Origin: Aliishimia sp963678085
Lineage (GTDB): Bacteria > Pseudomonadota > Alphaproteobacteria > Rhodobacterales > Rhodobacteraceae
Assembly: GCA_963678085.1 (NCBI GenBank)
Contig: OY782680.1
Coordinates: forward strand, 2,294,001-2,358,000
Reading direction: 5' to 3'
DNA length: 64,000 bases
A program made the position numbers and the translations under genes. Position 1 is the first letter of the stretch, and every line of letters starts with the position of its first letter. Of this stretch, positions 55,300 to 64,000 are shown one piece after another. Below the pieces are notes generated by a model that was not told the DNA's origin, did no database searches, and saw nothing but the letters and a program-made list of their open reading frames with translations.

Positions 55300-55863
55300 T
55301 CACCCGCGCCAAGTCCGAACAGGTCCGCAATCCATATGCACAAAATTTGACCCCGAATAGCGACCAACCCCGCCACCACGACACGCAGTTGCCGCCTGAG
55401 CCATTTGGCCTACCGATCGCGTTGAGAGACGTAGATCCGCCGCCTGTCCCTTCATATGTAGGGATTTCTTGGCTACACCGCTCGAACGCCTGCGCAGCAT
55501 CGCATTTGTCTCAGGACTACGATAACCGGACAGAAGCAAATAGGGCTCATTGGCATCCATAAGGTTATGCGCAGCCGCCATTATATCGAAATTACGCACA
55601 TCCATCTTAATGGTGCCATTTGTGCGCCAATCTCGCATGAAGTGGTTCACCTCATGGATCGCCTCCGGCACATATTCACCATCCACCCAATAGATTAAAT
55701 CTATCTTCTCGCCGGTGCGTCCAGAATACATCCGAAGCCTACGAATATCGCCACCGCCTCTTAAAAAACCAGCAGCCAAACTATATGTCGGCGCGGCAGT
55801 CAGAGCAGTCGCCGCAAAGGCTTTTAGCACTGATCTACGCCCGATAATCGATGATGTTTTCAT
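55300..55863 (-). CDS. Tat-exported DUF882 (peptidase M15-like) protein
   Basis: 187 residues from ATG 55863. The N-terminus MKTSSIIGRRSVLKAFAATALTA has the twin-arginine RRSVLK. The mature part keeps YLLLSGYRSPETN, SLHMKGQAADLRL and FVHMDCGPVRTW, giving the His-Asp-His zinc pattern of D,D-carboxypeptidase-like M15 proteins. It likely trims peptidoglycan in the periplasm. Divergent from the L,D-transpeptidase gene. Confidence 0.92.
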   Translation of the reverse strand: MKTSSIIGRRSVLKAFAATALTAAPTYSLAAGFLRGGGDIRRLRMYSGRTGEKIDLIYWVDGEYVPEAIHEVNHFMRDWRTNGTIKMDVRNFDIMAAAHNLMDANEPYLLLSGYRSPETNAMLRRRSSGVAKKSLHMKGQAADLRLSTRSVGQMAQAATACRGGGVGRYSGSNFVHMDCGPVRTWRG

Positions 55864-56157
55864 CACCAATGCCTCATGTTGCTCATTCGCAGCTGCACAA
55901 TCCATTTCAGTAGCAACTGCTCATCCCCTGCAGACTTATTGCACAAATACGACACGAACCCAAGAAAAATGCAGCTAAAAACCGAAAAACTTTTGTAACG
56001 ATTCATAATTTTTTTTGATTCTACCATTAGGTGTTGTGGAGCGGTGCAATTCAGCACCACTATATAGGGAAATGCTTGGGTATTGCTTTCGTGATTGGAC
56101 AAAGCCGACCCTATAGAACATGAAGATAAAGTCTAGCTGTCATTGGTAACTGGTGTC

Positions 56158-57774
56158 ATGAACATAAGTCTCTTCAAATCATCCCGAACCATTTTCTTCT
56201 CCCTTCTTTTGATGGCGATCTGTGCGTTTTCCCTGCCTGGAAATGCGCAATCGGTTGCTTTCAAACAATCTCTTGCAGAGGCCGCGCACGCCTCGGATGC
56301 CGCTCACATCGCGCAGTTTTATAAAGAGAGAAATTACAAGCCGCTCTGGGTCGGGCGCTCGGGCAAAGATCGCCAGCGCCGCACACAGCTGTTTGCCCAT
56401 TTGGCCGATGTTGGAACACATGGCTTACCTGCTGCGCGTTACAACGCCGAAGGGTTGAAGCAAACCCTATCAAAAGCGCGCTCTGATGTGGAGCGCGCGC
56501 AACTTGAGGTTCAACTCACGCGGATCTACCTGAAATATGCGCGCGACATACAGTCTGGGATCCTCACACCACGCCGAATCGATAAAGCGATGGTGCGCCG
56601 CGTTTCGTATCAAAAACCCGAGTATTATCTCGAACTGCTCGCGACGGCGCGTCCCAAAAAACTGTTCGACGCTCTTGCACCGCAAACACCCGAATATACC
56701 GCCCTGCGTAAAGAGTTGCAAAGCCTGCGCCAACTTGCAGCAACCCAGGCTTGGGGGCAAAAAGTTCCTGCTGGCCGCACCTTACGCGCCGGGGACAGCT
56801 CCGCAGCGGTTATTGCACTGAGAAACCGACTCATCGCGATGGGATACCTGTCCAGATCGCATACAAAAACCTTTGACGCGGAGATGGAGCGCGCTGTTCG
56901 CAGCTTCCAAAAAGCCCATGGTCTTAGTGCAGATGGTGTCGCTGGCCCCGGAACGCTCAGAGAGCTCAATAAAACCGAGGCAAACAGGCTCCGCTCTGTT
57001 ATCGTTGCTTTGGAGCGCGAGCGTTGGCTGGGCGGCGAGCGCGGAGCGCGGCACATTCTGGTGAACATCCCAGAGTTTAATGCGAAAATTATCGACAATG
57101 GCCGCGTGACATTCCAAACCAATACAGTTGTCGGCGCGCGCACCGATGATCGCCCGACGCCCGAGTTCTCTGACGTCATGGAGCACATGGTCATCAACCC
57201 CAGTTGGTATGTGCCACGTTCAATCGTCACCAAAGAATATTTGCCCGCTCTGCAAAATGATCCCTATGCCGTAAATCATATTGAGATCACAGATAGCTCT
57301 GGCGCGTTGGTAAATCGAAGTGCTGTTGATTTCACACAATATGATGAGAACACCTTTCCCTATGCCATGCGGCAGCCGCCCTCGCGCCGCAACGCGCTTG
57401 GGTTGGTAAAGTTCATGTTCCCGAACCGCCACAATATATACCTGCATGATACGCCGCAAAAACATCTCTTTAGCAGAGAATCGCGCGCCTATTCGCATGG
57501 TTGCGTGCGCTTGGCACAACCCTTCGAATTTGCCTACGCCTTGCTTGCAAAGCAAAGCTCCGATCCGGTTTCCTTGTTTAAGCGCCGCCTGGCGACCAAT
57601 ACCGAGAATCAAGTCAATCTCGAAACCCATGTCCCCGTGCATTTGATCTACCGCACCGCCTTCTCAAACAGTCGCGGACAAATAGAATTCCGCCCTGATG
57701 TTTATGGCCGCGACGCAAAAGTATGGGCTGCCCTAGAAAGGGCCGGGGTTGTTATGCTAGAGGGGCGTAGTTAA
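56158..57774 (+). CDS. L,D-transpeptidase (YkuD, YcbB-like)
   Basis: 538 residues from ATG 56158. Signal peptide (MNISLFKSSRTIFFSLLL, then GNAQS). A helical scaffold domain is followed by a peptidoglycan-binding domain (GDSSAAVIALRNRLIAMGYL, AVRSFQKAHGLSADGVAG) and the YkuD catalytic domain with SHGCVRLAQ (nucleophile Cys). It forms 3-3 crosslinks or attaches proteins to the wall. It ends 20 bases before lpxD. Confidence 0.94.
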   Translation: MNISLFKSSRTIFFSLLLMAICAFSLPGNAQSVAFKQSLAEAAHASDAAHIAQFYKERNYKPLWVGRSGKDRQRRTQLFAHLADVGTHGLPAARYNAEGLKQTLSKARSDVERAQLEVQLTRIYLKYARDIQSGILTPRRIDKAMVRRVSYQKPEYYLELLATARPKKLFDALAPQTPEYTALRKELQSLRQLAATQAWGQKVPAGRTLRAGDSSAAVIALRNRLIAMGYLSRSHTKTFDAEMERAVRSFQKAHGLSADGVAGPGTLRELNKTEANRLRSVIVALERERWLGGERGARHILVNIPEFNAKIIDNGRVTFQTNTVVGARTDDRPTPEFSDVMEHMVINPSWYVPRSIVTKEYLPALQNDPYAVNHIEITDSSGALVNRSAVDFTQYDENTFPYAMRQPPSRRNALGLVKFMFPNRHNIYLHDTPQKHLFSRESRAYSHGCVRLAQPFEFAYALLAKQSSDPVSLFKRRLATNTENQVNLETHVPVHLIYRTAFSNSRGQIEFRPDVYGRDAKVWAALERAGVVMLEGRS

Positions 57775-57794
57775 CACTCCTTCAGGCGGGCACT

Positions 57795-58886
57795 ATGTCT
57801 TACTCCTTGCGAACAATTGCAGCCTCTATCGGCGCTGAGGCGTTTGGGGATGTGGAGTATGTCATCGACTCAGTTGCAGAGCCTAGAGACGCATCAAATA
57901 CGCAATTGGCACTCGCAACCACAGCCAAATATGCCGTCTCTCTGAGCGAGGGGCAGGCACAGGTTGCGATGCTCTGGCCTGGCGCGGATTGGACCGCCTT
58001 CGACTTGCGCGGTGCCATTATCGCGCCGCGCCCGCGCTATGCCATGTCAGCGCTGACGCGCATGATGGACCCAGGGCACGGATTCGCGCCAGGCATTCAC
58101 CCATCCGCCTACATAAGCCCATCAGCCCAGATTGGGCCGAACGTATCAATCGGCCCATTTTCTGTGATTTCAGACGGTGTCACCATTCAAACCGGCACTG
58201 TGATTGGTCCCCATTGCTTTATTGGGCAGGGCACACAGATTGGCGGTAACAGCTTATTGCGCGAACATGTTTCCATCGGCGCACGCATCACCATCGGTGA
58301 GCGGTTCATCGCACAGCCCGGCGCACGAATCGGCGGCGACGGGTTTTCCTTTGTGACCCCAGAGCCAAGCGGAGTTGAGCAAGCACGCGCCTCACTCGGG
58401 CAACATGGCACCGACGAGAACCAAACCTGGTCCCGCATCCATTCGCTAGGGGGCGTGACCATCGGTGATGATGTCGAGATTGGTGCAAATAGCTGTATTG
58501 ACCGCGGGACAATTCGCGACACCCAAATCGGTGATGGCTGCAAAATAGATAATTTGGTTCAAATCGGCCATAATGTCATCATGGGCCGCGATTGTTTGAT
58601 CTGTGCGCAAGCAGGCATTGCTGGATCGTCGCAGCTTGGCAATCAGGTGGTGCTTGGCGGGCATACGGGTGTCAGTGACAACGTCTTTATCGGCGATAAT
58701 GTCATCACCGGCGGGGCGACGGTGGTGCTCAGCAATATTCCTGCGGGCCGTGTCATGCTGGGCTACCCTGCCGTGAAAATGGAAACTCAGCTAGAAATCC
58801 ATAAAGCTCAAAGACGGTTGCCCCGTTTGGCGCGCGATGTTGCAAAGCTCAAATCAGCAGTTTTCAAGCCCGAGAACAATGACTAG
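57795..58886 (+). CDS. lpxD: UDP-3-O-acyl-glucosamine N-acyltransferase LpxD
   Basis: 363 residues. The N-terminal LpxD domain (VIDSVAEPRDA) is followed by a left-handed beta helix with hexapeptide repeats (ISPSAQIGPNVSIGPFSVI) and the catalytic His in VQIGHNVIMG; a C-terminal helix closes it. It adds the N-linked 3-hydroxy fatty acid from acyl-ACP to UDP-3-O-acyl-glucosamine in lipid A synthesis. It is followed by an acyl carrier protein gene and a ketoacyl synthase gene, unlike the usual skp-lpxD-fabZ-lpxA order. Confidence 0.95.
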   Translation: MSYSLRTIAASIGAEAFGDVEYVIDSVAEPRDASNTQLALATTAKYAVSLSEGQAQVAMLWPGADWTAFDLRGAIIAPRPRYAMSALTRMMDPGHGFAPGIHPSAYISPSAQIGPNVSIGPFSVISDGVTIQTGTVIGPHCFIGQGTQIGGNSLLREHVSIGARITIGERFIAQPGARIGGDGFSFVTPEPSGVEQARASLGQHGTDENQTWSRIHSLGGVTIGDDVEIGANSCIDRGTIRDTQIGDGCKIDNLVQIGHNVIMGRDCLICAQAGIAGSSQLGNQVVLGGHTGVSDNVFIGDNVITGGATVVLSNIPAGRVMLGYPAVKMETQLEIHKAQRRLPRLARDVAKLKSAVFKPENND

Positions 58887-58920
58887 ATAGAGCGCAGGCC
58901 GAATGGGTAGGGAGGCTTCC

Positions 58921-59181
58921 ATGTCTGACACCGTGCGTAAAGTTATCGAGATCATCGCCGAACAAGCGCTGCTTGAGCCATCCGACATATCCCTGGACAA
59001 CTCGCTGGAAGAGCTGGGCATAGATAGCCTCGGGCTGGTAGAGAGCATCTTTGCCATAGAAGAAGCCTTTGATATCTCAGTCCCTTTTAATGCGAATGCC
59101 CCCACAGAAAGCGATTTCGACATTTCCACAGTCGCAAAGATTGTGGACGGAATTGAGACCTTATTGGCGGAAAAAACGTAA
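58921..59181 (+). CDS. acyl carrier protein (specialised)
   Basis: 86 residues from ATG 58921. The phosphopantetheine Ser is in ELGIDSLGLVE (DSL motif) around residue 37. It is acidic and four-helical, longer than housekeeping AcpP. It sits between lpxD and a ketoacyl synthase, so it may carry a special acyl chain. The next gene starts three bases after its stop. Confidence 0.93.
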   Translation: MSDTVRKVIEIIAEQALLEPSDISLDNSLEELGIDSLGLVESIFAIEEAFDISVPFNANAPTESDFDISTVAKIVDGIETLLAEKT

Positions 59182-59184
59182 CCA

Positions 59185-60393
59185 ATGCCGCGTGTTGTGA
59201 TCACTGGGGCGGGGACAATCAATCCGCTCGGATTAACCGTCGCTCAGACAATGCAGTCCATGCGCGAGGGCAAATGCGGCATTGGAAAGCTGGATATTCG
59301 CGACATTGACCGACTCTCAGTTCAGATTGGCGGGCAAGTCAAAGATTACGATGAGGCCGAGCATTTTAACCGCCAGCAAATCGCGCTTTATGACCGTTTC
59401 ACACAGTTTACCCTGCTTGCGGCGCGGCAGGCGATCTTGCAAAGCGGGCTCACATTCAGCGGAGATCTTGCCAATACCAGCGGTGTTGTCTTGGGCACAT
59501 CGGGCGGCGGGCTGATGACCCAAGATGACAATTACCGCGCTGTATATGAAGAGGGGAAAAACCGCGTCCATCCCTTCATCGTGCCCAAGCTCATGAATAA
59601 TGCTGCGGCCTCGCATGTCTCGATGGAGTTTAACCTGCGCGGCCCCTCGTTTACGGTTTCCACCGCCTGCGCCTCTTCCAATCATGCCATGGCGCAAGCA
59701 TTTCAGATTGTTCGATCAGGCGCGGCGCCGGTCATGGTCACGGGCGGCTCGGAAAGCATGCTGTGTTTCGGGGGCATCAAGGCGTGGGAAGGCTTGCGCG
59801 TCATGTCCAAAACCGGCTGCCGCCCCTTTTCCGCTACCCGCAATGGGATGGTTCAGGGCGAAGGCGCGGCGATCTATGTGTTTGAAGACTACGAGCACGC
59901 GAAAGCACGCGGTGCTGAGATCCTAGCCGAGGTTGCGGGATTCGCCATGTCCTCCGATGCGTCCGATATCGTCATGCCCTCGCGCACTGGCGCGGCCCGC
60001 GCAATCTCAGGCGCGCTGAAAGATGCAAAACTAAATCCGTCGGATATCGCCTATATCAACGCCCATGGCACCGGAACCGCAGCAAATGACAAAACCGAAT
60101 GCGCTGCAATTTCGGATGTGTTCGGCGCAGATGCTGACCAGGTAATGCTGTCCTCGACCAAATCCATGCATGGCCACTTGATCGGGGGCACCGGCGCGGT
60201 CGAGCTCTTGGCCTGCATCATGGCTCTGCGTGAGGGAATTATTGCCCCGACTATAGGCTATGAAGAGCCCGACCCAGAATGCGCGCTCGACGTTGTCCCA
60301 AATGAAGCCCGCGAGGCGAGCGTCACAGCAACCCTGTCCAATGCATTTGCCTTTGGGGGGCTGAATGCTGTGCTGGCGCTGAAGAAAATCTGA
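59185..60393 (+). CDS. beta-ketoacyl-ACP synthase (FabF-like)
   Basis: 402 residues. Catalytic Cys in VSTACASSNHAM, the two His in NAHGTGTAAND and MHGHLIGGTGAVE, and the glycine-rich end FAFGGLNAVLAL. It condenses malonyl-ACP with an acyl chain. With the ACP just before it and LpxD before that, the enzyme probably makes the fatty acid for lipid A. A similar, but not identical, grouping makes the very long chain of rhizobial lipid A. Confidence 0.94.
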   Translation: MPRVVITGAGTINPLGLTVAQTMQSMREGKCGIGKLDIRDIDRLSVQIGGQVKDYDEAEHFNRQQIALYDRFTQFTLLAARQAILQSGLTFSGDLANTSGVVLGTSGGGLMTQDDNYRAVYEEGKNRVHPFIVPKLMNNAAASHVSMEFNLRGPSFTVSTACASSNHAMAQAFQIVRSGAAPVMVTGGSESMLCFGGIKAWEGLRVMSKTGCRPFSATRNGMVQGEGAAIYVFEDYEHAKARGAEILAEVAGFAMSSDASDIVMPSRTGAARAISGALKDAKLNPSDIAYINAHGTGTAANDKTECAAISDVFGADADQVMLSSTKSMHGHLIGGTGAVELLACIMALREGIIAPTIGYEEPDPECALDVVPNEAREASVTATLSNAFAFGGLNAVLALKKI

Positions 60394-60403
60394 CCCGAGG
60401 CCC

Positions 60404-60832
60404 TCAGCGTTGGGAGGCCTTACACGTGCCCCGACCATGAACGCGTGCAGCGCTGATGGGATCACTCGCAGGAACCGCGCTGACCTTAATTTGGCCATCA
60501 GATTTTTTAAGCCGCAGGGTATATTTGTAATCCCCTGGGTTTCTCCGCTGAATTGCCGTGGGCGATTCTAGCGTCCAATGCGCCACCAAGGTCGCCCCGT
60601 TTTGGGTAACGCGCGCGGTTTTGGGCGATTGATCATAAGCAATCAGAAGGCCGTCCAATATTTGCACCGTGCCGTTCGCTTTAACGACCACATGCATTTT
60701 TCCGGGAATCCATCCACGCTGACGCTTGTTGGTTTGGATCTCACATTGATACAAGACATCCGCTGCTTGAGCGGCCCCAGGCAGGCCCAGCATTGCCAAA
60801 CCTGCGCATAGTGCCATTGATGTTTTTTTCAT
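60404..60832 (-). CDS. small secreted protein, tandem family member 1
   Basis: 142 residues from ATG 60832 with a signal peptide (MKKTSMALCAGLAMLGL, cleavage near AQAAD). The mature part opens with LYQCEI and ends HGRGTCKAS, with ILDGLLIAYDQSP and ARVTQNGATLVAHW in the middle. Two Cys, first and last, could form a disulfide. It is paralogous to the next two genes. Family not recognised. Confidence 0.82.
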   Translation of the reverse strand: MKKTSMALCAGLAMLGLPGAAQAADVLYQCEIQTNKRQRGWIPGKMHVVVKANGTVQILDGLLIAYDQSPKTARVTQNGATLVAHWTLESPTAIQRRNPGDYKYTLRLKKSDGQIKVSAVPASDPISAARVHGRGTCKASQR

Positions 60833-60874
60833 AACCATCCTCTCTCGCTTTCAAATTCCAGTCGGCAGCTCAGC

Positions 60875-61312
60875 CTAGGCCCCGGCCAGCTCACATGTGC
60901 CACGCGCGCGCGTACGTGTACGCCCATGGGGCACCATATCAGCGCCAAGAGTTGCCTGCCCATTTGCCTTATCTATTTTCAGATTGAATGAGACTTTGAA
61001 CCCATCAATCTCATGTTTGATCGGGCGATCACTATTGCTGGTGATTGCCCTTGCGACCCAAAAGACTGAGAGTCCATTTTCAGAATTGGCGCGAATAGCC
61101 GCTGGGCCCGGAGATTGCCCGCGCGACATAAGAACCCCGTCAATGACATAGGCCTTACCGCCCCGTAGCGCCACAAGCAGGCGCGGAGAAATCAAGTCCG
61201 ATGATGCCGCCGAAAAACTGCAATCATAGACCAAGGTCTGCGGCTTGCTCTGCGCGATGGCCATTGACCCGCTCCACAGACAAAGCAACACGGCTAACCC
61301 AAAGCGAAACAC
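60875..61312 (-). CDS. small secreted protein, tandem family member 2
   Basis: 145 residues from GTG 61312, which has TAGGAG before it; the open frame extends to 61372 but the longer start would overlap the upstream gene. Signal peptide (VFRFGLAVLLCLWSGSMAIAQ), then LVYDCSF, AYVIDGVLMSRGQSP, LSVFWVAR and the end RARGTCELAG. It shares the Cys-start, DG-turn and RGTC-end pattern of its neighbours. Family not recognised. Confidence 0.8.
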   Translation of the reverse strand: MFRFGLAVLLCLWSGSMAIAQSKPQTLVYDCSFSAASSDLISPRLLVALRGGKAYVIDGVLMSRGQSPGPAAIRANSENGLSVFWVARAITSNSDRPIKHEIDGFKVSFNLKIDKANGQATLGADMVPHGRTRTRARGTCELAGA

Positions 61313-61319
61313 CTTGCTC

Positions 61320-61724
61320 CTACTCTTCTTTATAATGTGAACAGGTTCCACTGCCCCGAATGTAATTGTCATATCCCCCTAAGAACGCTTTGATACTCAC
61401 CGTCAATTTAAGCGGGCGAATCGTTGCGATATATTTAAGGCCGGTGGCTTCCCCATTCGCGATCGGAAAGTCTTCCAGATGCCATTTAAGCTTCCAAGCG
61501 TCTGCAGAACTTTTCAAAACTTTGACCTTCAACGGGTCATCGTGCAGATGGGCGATGTAGCCGTCATACACATAGGCCTCAGAATTCTCTGGATCTAAAG
61601 CAAATAGCATACGCTCGCCAACAAATCCATTAAACCCGCGAGAGGTCATCTTACAATCGAAAGCCTGGCCCATCGCACCTGTTCCAAGCAGGCACATCGC
61701 TAAAGTTGCACATAAACATCGCAT
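61320..61724 (-). CDS. small secreted protein, tandem family member 3
   Basis: 134 residues with a signal peptide (MRCLCATLAMCLLGTGAMGQ). It opens AFDCKM, has AYVYDGYIAHLHDDP, then WKLKWHLEDF and ends RGSGTCSHY. Same two-Cys frame and lengths as the other two. It lies upstream of member 2 (seven bases from its stop), so the three are one leftward unit. Confidence 0.83.
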   Translation of the reverse strand: MRCLCATLAMCLLGTGAMGQAFDCKMTSRGFNGFVGERMLFALDPENSEAYVYDGYIAHLHDDPLKVKVLKSSADAWKLKWHLEDFPIANGEATGLKYIATIRPLKLTVSIKAFLGGYDNYIRGSGTCSHYKEE

Positions 61725-61799
61725 ATCAGCTCCTTAAATGTAAATTGCTAAGAAGATGATACGAAAGCGCGTCAAGGGGCTCAAGGGTTTGGGGCGTTT

Positions 61800-62375
61800 T
61801 TATACAGTCTGATGAAAATCGACCTCACTACCCGCCTGAGTTGCGACGCGGAGCAAATCAAACATATATTGCGCTGCGGATCTAAAGCAGATGATGGTGG
61901 CGGACTGCTCGCCCACCCAAAACGCCGCGGGCACTTGCGCGAGCCGCGTTCTACGCATCTGGCCTGCGCGCATGTGGTCGGGCGACATATCAACGGGCGC
62001 GAGTTTGGAGAGCACATTGCGCGTATGCGCGCCCTTTAGCTGAAACACCGCGCGGGCATCAGAGACATTGGCCACAAGCGCATGCATGTCTTTCAATGCG
62101 CCCTTTAGCGCAGTACAGAGCGCGTTTTCTTTGTCAGCCATGCAAAACACCAAAAGCTCATCCGGGGACATCCAGGCAATTCCGCCGCTCAGATCCCCGA
62201 CCATAGCTCCGGGGCCAGGGATTTCAAAGCCGGTCGTTTCTGTGACAGCGGCGCAGAACGGAGCCGCGCTCAAATCCCCGCGCAGGGTGATCATACCATG
62301 CGGGCCAGTTTCGCATACCTGCACAAGCCCAGTCGATGAGGCCATATTGCCCAAAGCAGAGACACGGTTAGACAT
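61800..62375 (-). CDS. soxG: sarcosine oxidase subunit gamma
   Basis: 191 residues from ATG 62375, overlapping the soxA stop by eight bases. Features: SAAPFCAAVTETTGFEIPGPGAM, WMSPDELLVF, VSDARAVFQLKGAHTRNVLSK and the final AQYMFDLLRVATQAG. It is the small structural subunit of the heterotetrameric enzyme that demethylates sarcosine to glycine with tetrahydrofolate. It ends the operon. Confidence 0.93.
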   Translation of the reverse strand: MSNRVSALGNMASSTGLVQVCETGPHGMITLRGDLSAAPFCAAVTETTGFEIPGPGAMVGDLSGGIAWMSPDELLVFCMADKENALCTALKGALKDMHALVANVSDARAVFQLKGAHTRNVLSKLAPVDMSPDHMRAGQMRRTRLAQVPAAFWVGEQSATIICFRSAAQYMFDLLRVATQAGSEVDFHQTV

Positions 62376-64000
62376 TTTGCTTGTCCCCTTCTTTATCATA
62401 GAACACAGGATCAACGATGCGCGCCCTGGTGATTTTGCCATCCGTTCCAGGGAAATCGAGCACCTCACCCATGCGGTCCGGCCCATTGAGCACAAGGCCC
62501 ATAGCAATCCCGCGCCCCACGGTTGGCGAGTAATAGGTCGATGTCACCCGCCCTTGCATATTGCGCTGACCATTGGCGTTTTCCCCCTCGGCCACCGCAT
62601 AGGCCCCATCGGGCAACACAGAACGATCCGTGGTTTCAAGCCCAACAAGTTTCCAACGGCTCGGGTCGGTCATATGAGAGCGCTCTTGCGCGCGTTTGCC
62701 CAAGAAATCGGTTTTCTTCTTAGAGATCGCCCAATGCAGCCCCAGATCTTGCGGGATCACGGTGCCATCGGTTTCATCCCCAATCATGATAAAGCCCTTT
62801 TCGGCCCGCATGATATGCAGACATTCGGTGCCATAAGGCATCACGCTGAATTCTTGCCCGGCCTTAATAAGCGCCTCCCAGAAGGCAAGGCCCATACTGG
62901 CGGGAACAGCGATTTCATAGCTCAGCTCGCCAGAGAAAGAAATGCGATAGGCGCGCACCGGAAAGCCGCCGATTTCGCCGTCACGCCATTCCATAAAGCC
63001 AAGCGCCTCTTTGCTGACATCCATGCCGCCCAGCTTTTCCAGAACTTTACGTGCATTTGGTCCAACCACGGCGACCTGCGCATATTGCTCGGTGACATTG
63101 GCGACATAGACTTTCCAATCCCACCATTCAGTTTGCAGCCATTCCTCCATATGGGCGTGAATGCGATCCGCACCGCCCGTGGTGGTGTGGCAGAGCCAAG
63201 TGTTCTCATCAATGCGCGCCACAACGCCATCATCGCTTAGAAAGCCGTTTTCAGAGCACATCAACCCGTAGCGGCATTTACCGATTTTCAGGTTCGACAT
63301 CATGTTCGTATACATCATGTCCAGGAATTTACCCGCATCCGGCCCTTTCACGATGAGCTTGCCAAGCGTGGAAGCGTCCAGCAGCCCCAGGTTTTCCCGC
63401 GTGTTTTTCACCTCGCGCATCACCGCCGCTTCAACGCTCTCGCCCGCGCGCGGATAGGCATAGGGGCGACGCCAATGTCCCACCGGCTCCCAATCGGCGC
63501 CGTTTTGATCATGCCAGTCATGCATTGGTGTACGCCGAATGGGCTGGAACACCTCGCCGCGCGCCTCGCCCGCAATCGCGCCCATGGAGATCGGCGTATA
63601 GGGCGGACGGAAGGTTGTTGTTCCCGTCTGCGGGATCGGCTGCCCCAATGCATCAGAAAGGATCGCAAGGCCGTTGATATTGCTCAACTTTCCTTGATCC
63701 GTCGCCATACCCAAGGTCGTATACCGCTTGGCATGTTCAACGCTCTCCATTCCTTCACGCGCGGCAAGCTGAACGTCCGAGACCTTCACATCATTTTGGA
63801 AATCGAGCCAAGCCTTCATCCGCAGCTTATAGGGCGCGCCTTGCGGCATCATCCAAACCGGGGCAATTGGCGTCTCCTCTGGACGCTTTGAAACCTGCGT
63901 GCCTGAAAGGATTTCTCCAATATCAAACACGCCATCAGCTGCGCCAATGGTGGACACCATCGCCTCACCACTGGCACCTGTGGGCGGTTTATTCGCATCG
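62368..64000 (-). CDS. soxA: sarcosine oxidase subunit alpha, C-terminal part (5' end cut by window edge)
   Basis: Open to the edge, at least 544 codons; the nominal Met at 63960 is internal, as the frame continues into DANKPPTGASGEAM. The visible part is the linker (FDIGEILSGTQ, VWMMPQGAPYK) and the aminomethyltransferase (GCV_T-like) domain: DWHDQNGADWEPVGHWRRP, LGLLDASTLGKLIVKGPDA, GFLSDDGVVARI, TWLCHTTTGG and the end LDFPGTDGKITRARI. It binds tetrahydrofolate to take up the methyl group. The N-terminal FAD/ferredoxin-like half is outside. Confidence 0.95.
   Translation of the reverse strand, partial: DANKPPTGASGEAMVSTIGAADGVFDIGEILSGTQVSKRPEETPIAPVWMMPQGAPYKLRMKAWLDFQNDVKVSDVQLAAREGMESVEHAKRYTTLGMATDQGKLSNINGLAILSDALGQPIPQTGTTTFRPPYTPISMGAIAGEARGEVFQPIRRTPMHDWHDQNGADWEPVGHWRRPYAYPRAGESVEAAVMREVKNTRENLGLLDASTLGKLIVKGPDAGKFLDMMYTNMMSNLKIGKCRYGLMCSENGFLSDDGVVARIDENTWLCHTTTGGADRIHAHMEEWLQTEWWDWKVYVANVTEQYAQVAVVGPNARKVLEKLGGMDVSKEALGFMEWRDGEIGGFPVRAYRISFSGELSYEIAVPASMGLAFWEALIKAGQEFSVMPYGTECLHIMRAEKGFIMIGDETDGTVIPQDLGLHWAISKKKTDFLGKRAQERSHMTDPSRWKLVGLETTDRSVLPDGAYAVAEGENANGQRNMQGRVTSTYYSPTVGRGIAMGLVLNGPDRMGEVLDFPGTDGKITRARIVDPVFYDKEGDKQNV

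Overview
The window is chromosomal DNA of an alphaproteobacterium, most likely a marine-type member of the Rhodobacteraceae (Roseobacter group). The evidence is gene content and order: small families that I associate with this group (DUF6324, DUF6314, DUF1223, the TIGR02300/FYDLN protein), CarD, a DksA lacking most zinc-finger cysteines, a B12-dependent ribonucleotide reductase, a VPLPA-type sorting tail, a heterotetrameric sarcosine oxidase and a B12-binding corrinoid protein. No phage, plasmid origin, rRNA operon or CRISPR array was seen. The lineage call is inference from families, not a computed phylogeny.

Layout. 1-8.4 kb: a membrane GGDEF/EAL protein cut by the left edge, a GT2 glycosyltransferase, RidA, 4-hydroxyphenylpyruvate dioxygenase divergent from an Lrp/AsnC regulator, a KefB-type antiporter and CarD. 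8.6-12.8 kb: a leftward run of TPR protein, SUV3-like helicase, S4 RNA-binding protein and 7Fe ferredoxin. 12.9-20.9 kb: SCP2 protein, alpha/beta hydrolase, M3 oligoendopeptidase, DUF6314, purB, a FliG homologue, an LpxL-type acyltransferase and DUF1223. 21.2-24.9 kb: a FecR protein with a CHASE2-GGDEF-EAL protein, then tRNA-Leu. 25-30.6 kb: YqaA, DsbB, FAD monooxygenase, DksA, MoxR ATPase, an HTTM-like protein and partner. 30.6-35 kb: nrdJ, whose last codons are duplicated downstream around a small ORF, followed by a hairpin-rich stretch and a terminator. 35.4-37.4 kb: GntR regulator, YgjP-type metalloprotease, FYDLN protein and tRNA-Ala. 37.6-45.6 kb: a VPLPA sorting-tail protein and a giant secreted nuclease/nucleotidase broken at a nine-base G run. 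45.9-48.8 kb: a secreted protein and a chemoreceptor. 48.9-50 kb: decayed IS3 and ISAs1 elements. 50.2-53.7 kb: ffh, two GNATs, chorismate mutase and rpsP, closed by a terminator. 53.9-55.3 kb: corrinoid protein and DUF1638. 55.3-60.4 kb: a Tat-exported DUF882 protein, an L,D-transpeptidase, then lpxD, acyl carrier protein and ketoacyl synthase. 60.4-61.7 kb: three tandem secreted paralogues. 61.8-64 kb: soxG and the 3' part of soxA.

Themes that connect: envelope building (LpxL-type acyltransferase, LpxD/ACP/KAS, L,D-transpeptidase, DUF882), c-di-GMP signalling (two GGDEF/EAL proteins), secretion of large or sorted proteins, and one-carbon/methylamine metabolism (corrinoid protein with DUF1638, sarcosine oxidase). 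The least explained places are the duplicated nrdJ tail with its small ORF and the structured region beside it, the poly-G tract in the giant secreted protein, and the three tandem secreted paralogues.
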